Of a DNA stretch of 5,892 nucleotides, positions 1 through 5,054 are shown piece by piece. Under the pieces are notes generated by a model. That model did no database searches, was not told where the DNA came from, and worked only from the letters and a program-made list of their open reading frames with translations. This stretch comes from Candidatus Bathyarchaeota archaeon (lineage in GTDB: Archaea; Thermoproteota; Bathyarchaeia; Bathyarchaeales; B26-1): contig QMYL01000071.1 in assembly GCA_003662645.1 (NCBI GenBank), positions 1 through 5,892 on the forward strand. The letters are read 5' to 3'. Both the position numbers and the translations under genes were made by a program. Every line of letters begins with the position of its first letter. Positions within the stretch are counted from its first letter, which is position 1.

Positions 1-18
1 CACCCTCACTTCCGTCGC

Positions 19-1827
19 ATGTTCGAAGGGGAGAGCCGTGAGAGGAGGATACCGGATAGGGTCCTAATCCTACGCCTATTGAGGTATATACTCCCATACC
101 GGAGGAGGCTGGCCATAGTTCTCCTCGCCATAACGGTAACCTCCATAACCGGGGTTCTGGGGCCATACATACTCGGTAAGGAGGTTATAGCGAAGTACAT
201 AGCAACCGGCGACATAGCCGGCCTACAGTTTATAGGCCTAATCTATATAGGTCTAATACTGCTCAGCGTCCTCTTCGATGGTGTTAGGCGTTACATAATA
301 GGCCTGATAGGTCAGGATATGCTGTTCAAGATGAGGAGTGAGATGTTCTCCCACCTGCAGAGGTTGTCGCTGAGCTTCTTCGAGCGGTCTAAGAGTGGGG
401 ACATCGTATCCCGCCTGACAAACGACACAGATACGATAGGTGAGGCCTTCATCTCAGGGGTGATCTCGGTCATAAGCGACATAATGAACCTTGCCATGAT
501 AATCATATTCATGCTCAGCATGAACGTCCAATTAACCCTTGTCTCGATGCTCGTGATCCCCCTCCTAGTCGGGGTGACGAGGCTATTCCACACGAAGTTT
601 AAGGAGGCCTACAGGGCTACCAGGCTGAAGATATCGAAGGTAACCTCAACCCTCGAGGAGAGCGTCTCTGGGATAAGGGAGATACAAGCCTTCTCGAGAG
701 AACGGGAGGCGATGAGGGAGTTCAGGGAGGCAAACCTAGAGAACCTACGGGCAAACCTCCAGGCGACGAAGATATGGGGGATATTCTCACCAACCATAAT
801 GTTAATCAGGGCTATAGGGAGCTCGATAGTGATAATCTACGGAGGAATGCTAGCCTTCAGCGGAGCTCTAGGACCAATAGAGACAGCCGCGGGCATAATC
901 ATAGCCTTCCTACTCTACAACCAGATGTTCTTCGGCCCGATACTTGACCTAACAAACTTCTACAACATGGTACAGTCAGCCCTCGCAGCCGCCGAGAGGA
1001 TCTTCGAGCTCATGGACACCCCGCCCGAGGTCAAGGATAGGCCCGGCGCCGTTGATCTACCGCCGGTAAAGGGTGAGATCAAGTTTGAGAATGTGACCTT
1101 CGGGTACGATCCTAAACACCCAGTGATACATAACGTGAGCTTTAAGGTTAAGCCGGGTGAGACCATAGCCCTAGTTGGGCCGACTGGCTCCGGGAAGAGC
1201 ACGATAATAAAGCTCTTGAGCAGGTTCTACGAGCCGCAGTCCGGGGTCATCAAGATAGACGGCTACGATATAAGATACGTGACGCAGAGCTCACTCAGAA
1301 GGCAGATGGGAATAGTCCTTCAGGAGAACTTCCTCTTCAATGACACCATAATGGAGAACATCAGATACGGGAAGATAGGTGCAACCGACGAGGAGGTTAT
1401 AAGAGCGGCGAAGATAGTTGGAGCCCACGAGTTCATAATGAGCCTACCGCAGGGATACAACACGAAGGTTGGTGAGAGGGGTTCAAACCTCTCGGTCGGC
1501 CAGAGGCAGCTGGTAGCCCTAGCCAGAGCCTTGCTGAGGGACCCGCCTATACTGATACTCGACGAGGCGACATCGAGCATAGACCCCTACACGGAGCTCC
1601 TGATAAAGAGGGCTCTAAACATACTCCTGAAGGACAGGACCTCCATAGTTATAGCGCATAGGCTCTCAACCGTTCGGAATGCGGATAGGATACTCGTCAT
1701 AGATGATGGCAGGATAGTTGAGGAGGGAACCCATAGGGAGCTCATAATGAAGGAGGGTGGACTGTATAGGCATCTATACGAGATGCAGTTCAGGGAGCCA
1801 GCCGTCCCTCTCGCAGAGCATGGGTGA
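19..1827 (+). CDS. ABC exporter half-transporter (fused membrane domain and ATPase)
   Basis: This 602-residue protein has the architecture of a type IV ABC exporter half: an N-terminal membrane domain followed by an ATPase. It would work in the cytoplasmic membrane as a homodimer or with a partner half. Hydrophobic segments lie near residues 31-53, 70-88, 144-166, 168-186, 255-280 and 289-311. The ATPase shows an A-loop Tyr (Y363), Walker A GPTGSGKST (387-395), Q-loop Gln 435, signature LSVGQ (491-495), Walker B ILILDE (511-516) with catalytic Glu 516, D-loop SSID (519-522) and switch His 547. All catalytic residues are present, so this half should hydrolyse ATP; the signature has Val where LSGGQ has Gly. 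The substrate cannot be read from sequence. The start at 19 gives a normal N-terminus, but no Shine-Dalgarno is visible and the frame is open to the window edge, so an upstream start is possible. A partner gene may lie to the left. Confidence 0.95.
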   Translation: MFEGESRERRIPDRVLILRLLRYILPYRRRLAIVLLAITVTSITGVLGPYILGKEVIAKYIATGDIAGLQFIGLIYIGLILLSVLFDGVRRYIIGLIGQDMLFKMRSEMFSHLQRLSLSFFERSKSGDIVSRLTNDTDTIGEAFISGVISVISDIMNLAMIIIFMLSMNVQLTLVSMLVIPLLVGVTRLFHTKFKEAYRATRLKISKVTSTLEESVSGIREIQAFSREREAMREFREANLENLRANLQATKIWGIFSPTIMLIRAIGSSIVIIYGGMLAFSGALGPIETAAGIIIAFLLYNQMFFGPILDLTNFYNMVQSALAAAERIFELMDTPPEVKDRPGAVDLPPVKGEIKFENVTFGYDPKHPVIHNVSFKVKPGETIALVGPTGSGKSTIIKLLSRFYEPQSGVIKIDGYDIRYVTQSSLRRQMGIVLQENFLFNDTIMENIRYGKIGATDEEVIRAAKIVGAHEFIMSLPQGYNTKVGERGSNLSVGQRQLVALARALLRDPPILILDEATSSIDPYTELLIKRALNILLKDRTSIVIAHRLSTVRNADRILVIDDGRIVEEGTHRELIMKEGGLYRHLYEMQFREPAVPLAEHG

Positions 1828-1942
1828 CCTCGAGGATGCGCGGCGTGCCAAGGTTCAGACATGGGTCGAGGTCAAATCCAGACTCGAAAGGGAGACCGGA
1901 CAGGGGATGATAAACCCGAAGGAGGTTCATCTCTTCCGCTAG
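1820..1942 (+). CDS. Small hypothetical protein (40 aa) overlapping the ABC exporter stop
   Basis: I do not recognise this product. The ATG lies inside the last codons of the exporter gene, an 8-nt overlap (ATGGGTGA), which suits translational coupling by terminating ribosomes. The 40-residue product is strongly charged. Residues 5-25 would form a charged, possibly amphipathic helix (ARRAKVQTWVEVKSRLERE), followed by a short tail, GMINPKEVHLFR. There is no membrane segment or Cys motif. The frame is open upstream to another ATG at 1757, but that extension only shadows the exporter's conserved end and reads as a Cys/Ser-rich unlikely peptide, so 1820 is preferred. The stop is 6 nt from the stop of the opposing methyltransferase gene, which leaves almost no room for a dedicated terminator. 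It may be an exporter accessory peptide or a chance ORF; it looks protein-like in composition. Confidence 0.5.
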   Translation: MGDLEDARRAKVQTWVEVKSRLERETGQGMINPKEVHLFR

Positions 1943-1948
1943 CTTCCT

Positions 1949-2593
1949 TTAACCACTAGGCTTCTCGGCCTCTATGAGGTATATCCTCTCGAATGGAACC
2001 TTCTCCTCGGCGATCACGCTCGCCTTCAGTGATCTAGCCTTAAGCCTCCGAACGGTCTCCCCCACATCGGTTATATCAGATTGGATGAGGAGTATCCTCC
2101 CCCCTCCCCTGAGGTGTTGTGGCGCCTCCTCTATGAAGCGGTCTATGAGCTCCCTCCCCGTTCCACCGCCAGACCATGCGAGGCTGAGCCATCCACGTTC
2201 TGTGGGCTTCACTGTCTCCCGGCGGTCGGAGGGTAGGTAGGGCGGGTTGAAGGTTATGAGGTCAAACTTTAGGTTCCCCCTTATGGGTTTGAAGAGGTCG
2301 CCGCAGACAACGCTCAACCTATCAGAGACCCCGTTAAGTTTTCCGTTAACCCACGCGCACCTGGCTGCGTGAGGGTTCACGTCGACGGCTAGGACCGTCT
2401 CAGCCTTCCTCGCGGCCAATATGGCGATTATCCCGCATCCCGTGCCCATATCGAGAACGGAATCTCCAGGTCTAACTTTTAGGTTCTCGGCTAGGAGGAA
2501 GGTGTCCTCGGCTGGGTTATAGACCTCCATCGGTATATGTAGGGTTAAATCTCTATAGTAGACCTTCCCCACGTAGCCTTCTGAGTAGATCAT
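1949..2593 (-). CDS. hemK2: HemK2/Mtq2-type class I methyltransferase (release-factor glutamine or protein methyltransferase)
   Basis: A 214-residue Rossmann-fold, SAM-dependent methyltransferase. Visible motifs are the HemK2 hallmark YNPAEDT (25-31), SAM-binding motif I DMGTGCG (48-54), an acidic motif II residue (D71), the catalytic NPPY (116-119) and the WSGGGTGRE segment (140-148). NPPY with the PAEDT signature is typical of archaeal and eukaryotic HemK2/Mtq2, which with a Trm112 partner methylates the Gln of the GGQ motif of aRF1/eRF1; that substrate is inferred from the family. The length is normal for the short form, which lacks the N-terminal domain of bacterial PrmC. The chosen ATG has a weak upstream GGATGAT and overlaps the rsmA end by 41 nt. 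Starting at Met 22 would remove the overlap but lose the conserved-looking YYRDLTLHIP strand; a GTG at codon 8 (2572) is also possible. It is last in the minus-strand cluster. Confidence 0.9.
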   Translation of the reverse strand: MIYSEGYVGKVYYRDLTLHIPMEVYNPAEDTFLLAENLKVRPGDSVLDMGTGCGIIAILAARKAETVLAVDVNPHAARCAWVNGKLNGVSDRLSVVCGDLFKPIRGNLKFDLITFNPPYLPSDRRETVKPTERGWLSLAWSGGGTGRELIDRFIEEAPQHLRGGGRILLIQSDITDVGETVRRLKARSLKASVIAEEKVPFERIYLIEAEKPSG

Positions 2594-3392
2594 TAGATAT
2601 CATCCCCAGGTCCTCCGGTGGTAGGGTGAAGACCCTCTTATCGTGGAAGGGCACCGAATCCATGAACTCCACGGCCTTATCCCTCGGTATCCCGAGGCTC
2701 GCTAGGAAGGGCTTGACCGCGTTCCTAACCTTCTTATTCCTCTGGGTGAAGAGGGCCTTGACCATCCTGAAGAAGAAGCTCTCATCCTCAACCTTGAAAG
2801 GCGGATCCTTAGGTTTTAGGCGTACTATTCTGGATTCGACCTCCGGTTGGGGCCAGAAGCTATCCCTCGATACGAGGTCTAACAGGTCGATGTGGGCTTT
2901 ATAGTAGGCCGTTATCGCCAGTATGCCATACTCCCTACTCCCAACCGGCGCGGTTAGCCTCTCAGCGAACTCCCTCTGGAAGGTTAGGACGGAGCATTCC
3001 GGCCTCCTCTCTAGGAGCCATAAGAGTAGGGGTGTGGATATCGAGTATGGGGGTGTAGCCACAACCTTATCGAAGGGTGGCAGGTCTATCTTGAGTATGT
3101 TCCCCTCTAGGATGGTTATGTTCCTCCTGTTACGAAGCCTCCTCTTCAGGATCCTCACGAGCTTGGGGTCAACCTCAACGGCAACTACGCGCCTACACCT
3201 CTCGGCCAGAACCTCCGTCAGGAAGCCTAAGCCAGCCCCTATATCGAGCACGGTGTCTTCAAGGTTCAGATCCGCATAGGAGGTCATCCTCTCCATGACC
3301 TCCTCGTCTATGAGGAAGTTCTGTCCAAGCCTCCTCCTCAGTAGTAGCCTGTTGGCGTGCAGTATGCTTCTGGTCCTCCTTAGTAGGTTCAT
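2553..3392 (-). CDS. rsmA: 16S rRNA adenine dimethyltransferase RsmA (KsgA/Dim1)
   Basis: This is the KsgA/Dim1 enzyme that makes N6,N6-dimethyladenosine in the 3'-terminal helix (h45) of 16S rRNA during small-subunit assembly. Counting from the TTG at 3398 (281 residues), it shows LGQNFLID (24-31), SAM motif I DIGAGLG (52-58), acidic motif EVD (75-77), a motif IV that reads TPPYSIS (115-121), FWPQPEVES (181-189) and the C-terminal LFTQRNKKVRNA (217-228). The family usually has Asn first in motif IV (NLPY or NIPY); here it is Thr, encoded ACA, with the rest of the enzyme intact. I prefer the ATG at 3392, two codons inside the TTG, giving 279 residues. The gene follows DUF655 by an 82-nt leader with pairing potential and overlaps the methyltransferase gene downstream, so it is probably co-transcribed with both. 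Confidence 0.95.
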   Translation of the reverse strand: MNLLRRTRSILHANRLLLRRRLGQNFLIDEEVMERMTSYADLNLEDTVLDIGAGLGFLTEVLAERCRRVVAVEVDPKLVRILKRRLRNRRNITILEGNILKIDLPPFDKVVATPPYSISTPLLLWLLERRPECSVLTFQREFAERLTAPVGSREYGILAITAYYKAHIDLLDLVSRDSFWPQPEVESRIVRLKPKDPPFKVEDESFFFRMVKALFTQRNKKVRNAVKPFLASLGIPRDKAVEFMDSVPFHDKRVFTLPPEDLGMISNDLLRRLRGEGLL

Positions 3393-3393
3393 A

Positions 3394-3421
3394 TCCAACC
3401 TACCGTCGATTTAGGGTTGGA
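3394..3421 (-). repeat. Inverted repeat forming a possible hairpin just before the rsmA ATG
   Basis: On the transcribed strand UCCAACC (3421-3415) is followed 14 nt later by GGUUGGA (3400-3394), a perfect 7-bp stem ending one base before the ATG at 3392. Such a stem could mask ribosome entry. A second helix, GGAGAAG (3457-3451) with CUUCUCC (3425-3419), shares three bases with it, so only one can form at a time. These are short stems and each has a fair chance of arising at random in a leader this size. Confidence 0.4.
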
Positions 3422-3470
3422 GAAGAGGTTGATTCGTCATAGGGTAAAGGCTTCTCCTAGGAGTTAGAAA

Positions 3471-3483
3471 CCATCTAGGATGG
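3471..3483 (-). terminator. Weak hairpin at the DUF655 stop codon
   Basis: CCATC-CTA-GATGG is a perfect 5-bp stem with a 3-nt loop that spans the DUF655 TAG and is followed on the transcript by TTTCT. It resembles a weak terminator or pause site. The T-tract is short and a 10-bp palindrome (CTCCTAGGAG, 3454-3463) lies just downstream, so this may be a processing or pausing element rather than an end of transcription. No TATA-like box is evident in the 82 nt before rsmA, which argues for read-through. Confidence 0.2.
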
Positions 3484-4053
3484 TCTCGTGAAAAGTCGGT
3501 ATTTATCCTTGCCCATAAGCTCCTCGATTATCCTCTTCGTCAGGAGCCTAGCTGGGTTTGGCATATTGGCCCTCCGTTGAAGATCCTCGAAGCTCTTGAA
3601 GGGTTCCCTCTCCCTCTCGTCTATTATGTGCCACATGTACTTCTTGCCTATCCCCGGTATGAGCTCCAACGCGTGCATCCTGGGGGTTATGGCCCGCGCC
3701 GTGTTGAAGAACTCGACGAACCGCTCCTCGTTATTTAGGACTATCCTCTCTATCACGTTGGTCAGTTCGGCCTTCGCGTTCGCCGTAAGTTCGTCGTATC
3801 CTATCCTTCCGAGTATGTATGTTATCTCCTTCCGGACGTTCTTCCCAACGTAGACCCTGTCGTGGACGCTGAGCGTCACACCCCTCCTCACATTCGCCTC
3901 TAGTAGGGTGAAGTAGCTCTCACCAACCAGCTGGACCACGGGGTTGGTGCGGTATCCGGGTCTAGCCCCAGGCTTCCCGTAGGGTAGGAAGTCTAGGACG
4001 TAAGCGTACTCCTCATATAGTTGCTGCGAAGACTTTCCTCTCCGTTCTACCAT
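3475..4053 (-). CDS. DUF655 family predicted nucleic-acid-binding protein
   Basis: A 192-residue archaeal DUF655 (COG1491) protein of unknown biochemical function. The family is described as OB-fold plus helix-hairpin-helix, which fits here. The N-terminal part (about 15-80) contains YAYVLDFLPYGKPG and short beta-rich stretches (VVQLVGESYFTLLEA, VHDRVYVGK). A helical linker follows (85-118). A clear helix-hairpin-helix sits at 127-148 with LELIPGIGKKYMWHII and its PGIGKK turn. The C-terminal FKSFEDLQRRANMPNPARLLTKRIIEEL resembles a second helix-hairpin-helix-like unit. Non-specific RNA or DNA backbone binding is the reasonable inference. Conserved placement beside rpoF, rpl21e and rsmA suggests a role in translation, rRNA processing or transcription. 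The ATG has no good Shine-Dalgarno but has a TATA-like box ending 25 nt upstream, so a leaderless mRNA is likely. Confidence 0.92.
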   Translation of the reverse strand: MVERRGKSSQQLYEEYAYVLDFLPYGKPGARPGYRTNPVVQLVGESYFTLLEANVRRGVTLSVHDRVYVGKNVRKEITYILGRIGYDELTANAKAELTNVIERIVLNNEERFVEFFNTARAITPRMHALELIPGIGKKYMWHIIDEREREPFKSFEDLQRRANMPNPARLLTKRIIEELMGKDKYRLFTRPS

Positions 4054-4078
4054 CCGTTATCCCTTCCATAACGAGCTG

Positions 4079-4086
4079 TAAAATTT
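4079..4086 (-). promoter_or_regulatory. TATA-like box for the DUF655-rsmA-hemK2 unit
   Basis: On the minus strand AAATTTTA, preceded by a purine-rich CAAG that could act as BRE, ends 25 nt before the DUF655 ATG. Archaeal TATA boxes are centred about 26-27 nt before the transcription start, so the start would fall at or next to the ATG. This gives a leaderless mRNA, consistent with the lack of a ribosome-binding site there. Confidence 0.5.
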
Positions 4087-4093
4087 CTTGTCC

Positions 4094-4251
4094 TTATGGG
4101 GCGGTCTCCTCAAATCTTCCCCGCTGAGCCGTCTGAGGCTGAGATTACGCTATTCTCTGGTGAGGAAGCCATATTCTGAAGGATCGCTCTCGTGATGTAA
4201 CCTCTCAACGGTACCTCTCCAACCCTATACATCTTAATGACCGCCCCTTAA
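4094..4251. repeat. 13-nt inverted repeat (12 of 13 matching) bracketing a small ORF
   Basis: On the plus strand TTATGGGGCGGTC (4094-4106) is the near-perfect reverse complement of GACCGCCCCTTAA (4239-4251). The inner 9 bp are perfect, then there is one mismatch and 3 more pairs. The arms enclose 132 nt. They lie 6 nt before the ATG and 3 nt after the stop of the 4110-4232 ORF. Possible readings are the closing stem of a structured RNA of about 160 nt, terminal inverted repeats of a MITE-like element with TA next to each end, or chance. Confidence 0.55.
4110..4232 (-). CDS. Candidate 40-aa small protein, possibly a truncated Alba-like N-terminus
   Basis: ATG to TGA, 40 codons, with Arg codons AGG/AGA as in the neighbouring genes; an in-frame TAA upstream rules out a longer form. 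The peptide starts MYRVGEVPLRGYITRAI and ends SVISASDGSAGKI. By eye it resembles the first 40 or so residues of the archaeal chromatin protein Alba. It has a Gly-x-x-Pro-x-x-x-Tyr segment near the start, then a helix-like stretch, then Val-Ile-x-Ala with a Lys seven positions later. The paired DNA-contacting lysines after the Gly are Glu-Val here, and the second half of the roughly 90-residue fold is absent in all three frames downstream. It could be an Alba-like remnant, an independent small protein or a chance ORF. A TATA-like ATTTTA centred about 26 nt before the ATG would give a leaderless mRNA. It lies inside an inverted repeat. Confidence 0.35.
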   Translation of the reverse strand: MYRVGEVPLRGYITRAILQNMASSPENSVISASDGSAGKI

Positions 4252-4255
4252 ACCC

Positions 4256-4261
4256 TAAAAT
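4256..4261 (-). promoter_or_regulatory. TATA-like element before the 40-codon ORF
   Basis: Minus-strand ATTTTA is centred about 26 nt before the ATG at 4232, the same core and nearly the same distance as the DUF655 box. A second AT-rich stretch farther up (4284-4296, TTATTAATATTTT) could instead start transcription near 4264 and give a leader of about 30 nt. Either would drive an RNA through the inverted repeat on the minus strand. Confidence 0.3.
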
Positions 4262-4283
4262 CTGATTAGGAGAATATACGCCG

Positions 4284-4296
4284 AAAATATTAATAA
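4284..4296 (-). promoter_or_regulatory. AT-rich candidate promoter with adjoining palindrome
   Basis: Minus-strand TTATTAATATTTT is the most AT-rich stretch of the gap. The palindrome CAAACCGTTTG (4304-4314) lies immediately upstream of it on the transcribed strand, where an activator or repressor site could sit. The expected transcription start would be near 4264. There is no direct evidence for a regulator. Confidence 0.3.
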
Positions 4297-4371
4297 GTAT
4301 TACCAAACCGTTTGTGTGCTCGTGTTGGGTGTAACTAGGCGTCCTCATCCTTCATGGAGGAACCAGATCTC

Positions 4372-4713
4372 CTACCCTTCCTCATTTCTGTACTCATTTA
4401 AGACTTTAAGTATATCCTCCAGCCTTGAAGTCTCTATTATCCTCCTCCCGGCGGCTAGGAATATCCTCAGCTCCTCTATGCTCTTCGGCATGCAGTTCAC
4501 TATCTGGACCGCCTCCTCCCTCTCCATCCCGAACCTCTCGATGAGCGTGTTCACGATCTTCTCAGCCTTCTCTGGGTCTACCTTAGAGAATTTGATCGTG
4601 TAGTCTAGGGTTCTCCTCTGGAACTGACCTAGGTTCTCCTCGCCCAGTGACTCCAAAACCGCCTTAGCCTCCGGAACTGTTATCGGCTTAACGTTCAGCA
4701 CCTTCCTCGGCAT
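4372..4713 (-). CDS. rpoF: DNA-directed RNA polymerase subunit F (Rpo4/Rpb4)
   Basis: A 113-residue archaeal Rpb4 homologue, the normal length for the family. With RpoE (Rpb7) it forms the polymerase stalk, which binds emerging RNA and helps open-complex formation and processivity. Recognition rests on the N-terminal KPITVPEAKAVLE tip segment (9-21), the RRTLDYTIKFSKVDPEKAEKIV stretch (33-54) and the C-terminal HRDC-like helical part with EEAVQIVNCMPKSIEELRIFL (66-86). The ATG follows directly on the rpl21e stop (TAAATG, no spacer), and a strong Shine-Dalgarno lies inside the rpl21e end, so the two are translated from one mRNA. A 318-nt gap separates it from DUF655, which departs from the tight packing on its other side. 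Confidence 0.95.
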   Translation of the reverse strand: MPRKVLNVKPITVPEAKAVLESLGEENLGQFQRRTLDYTIKFSKVDPEKAEKIVNTLIERFGMEREEAVQIVNCMPKSIEELRIFLAAGRRIIETSRLEDILKVLNEYRNEEG

Positions 4714-5028
4714 TTAGGTTTCACCCTCCCCCTTAACCTCGAGGTGTGGGGTTAGATGTTCCGGCCTCACTATTATCTCCTTCACGGCCTTCCCCTGGGT
4801 GACGTTGACTATGTAGGCGTGTCCCCTCCTCCCAACAACCACGCCAACCCTACCGTGGTACCTCCGGTGGGGCATACCCTTATGGACGCTTGGGTCTATC
4901 TTTATCACCACTTTGTCGCCTGGTTCGTATGTTTGGAGTATCCTACTTAAGCCCAGCTTACCCCTCTCCCTGGGTCTCTTCCTCAGTAGGGATCGGGTTT
5001 TGGAACGGAAGCCCTTCGACTTAGGCAC
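4714..5028 (-). CDS. rpl21e: 50S ribosomal protein L21e
   Basis: A protein of 104 residues from the preferred start, close to the usual length of archaeal L21e, a component of the large ribosomal subunit shared with eukaryotes. Key segments are the basic N-terminus PKSKGFRSKTRSLLRK, GLSRILQTYEPGDKVVI, the SH3-like core with HKGMPHRRYHGRVGVVVGRRGHAY, and the conserved IIVRPEHLTPH near the end, followed by a short acidic tail. The frame is open to a TTG at 5043 with GTGs at 5040 and 5037, but GTG 5028 is chosen. It begins the conserved basic N-terminus and has GGTGGTG 6 nt upstream, while the extra five residues (MVVLW) do not resemble the family. It starts 26 nt after the pus10 stop and runs directly into rpoF, so the three are probably co-transcribed. 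Confidence 0.95.
   Translation of the reverse strand: MPKSKGFRSKTRSLLRKRPRERGKLGLSRILQTYEPGDKVVIKIDPSVHKGMPHRRYHGRVGVVVGRRGHAYIVNVTQGKAVKEIIVRPEHLTPHLEVKGEGET
4721..4729 (-). promoter_or_regulatory. Shine-Dalgarno of rpoF
   Basis: GGAGGGTGA, near-perfect to the archaeal GGAGGTGA, lies within the last codons of rpl21e and 7 nt before the rpoF ATG. It confirms that start and points to independent initiation on a shared mRNA. Confidence 0.7.
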
Positions 5029-5034
5029 CCATAA

Positions 5035-5041
5035 CACCACC
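5035..5041 (-). promoter_or_regulatory. Shine-Dalgarno deciding the rpl21e start
   Basis: GGTGGTG ends 6 nt before the GTG at 5028. It overlaps the upstream in-frame TTG (5043) and both GTGs (5040 and 5037), so those codons are more likely part of the ribosome-binding site than starts. Confidence 0.55.
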
Positions 5042-5054
5042 AATCAAACTTATA

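Larger units (their letters stand above)
4054..4371. other. 318-nt gap between rpoF and DUF655
   Basis: This is by far the longest non-coding stretch in a compact cluster where other junctions are 82 nt or less. From the rpoF side it holds the following. First about 50 nt show no clear signal. Then come an 11-bp palindrome CAAACCGTTTG (4304-4314), an AT-rich stretch (4284-4296), a TATA-like ATTTTA (4256-4261), an inverted-repeat arm, a 40-codon ORF, the matching arm and the DUF655 TATA-like box. No tRNA or CRISPR structure is seen. Confidence 0.8.

Noticed and set aside
491..495. LSVGQ (exporter residues 491-495) as a sign of a degenerate ATPase site
   Set aside because: Val at this position is common in exporter signatures, and Walker A, Walker B Glu, Q-loop and His are all intact.
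1757..1942. Longer 61-residue version of the small ORF after the exporter
   Set aside because: The extra 21 codons only shadow the conserved exporter C-terminus in another frame and read as an unlikely Cys/Ser-rich peptide; the ATG at 1820 is a better start.
1943..1948. Terminator between the converging genes
   Set aside because: Only 6 nt separate the stops; there is no stem and only a short pyrimidine stretch, so nothing can be supported.
2923..3279. 118-codon plus-strand ORF opposite rsmA
   Set aside because: It is a shadow of the RsmA catalytic domain, with a Ser/Arg/Leu-rich product typical of antisense frames.
4192..4265. Possible C/D box guide RNA on the plus strand (GTGATGT ... CTGA)
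   Set aside because: The C box has a mismatch, there is no D' box at the expected place, the terminal stem is weak and the span is longer than typical archaeal C/D RNAs.
4054..4371. tRNA or other known RNA gene in the gap
   Set aside because: No T-loop GTTCRA sequence, no acceptor-type stem with anticodon arm, and the stretch is too short for RNase P or SRP RNA.
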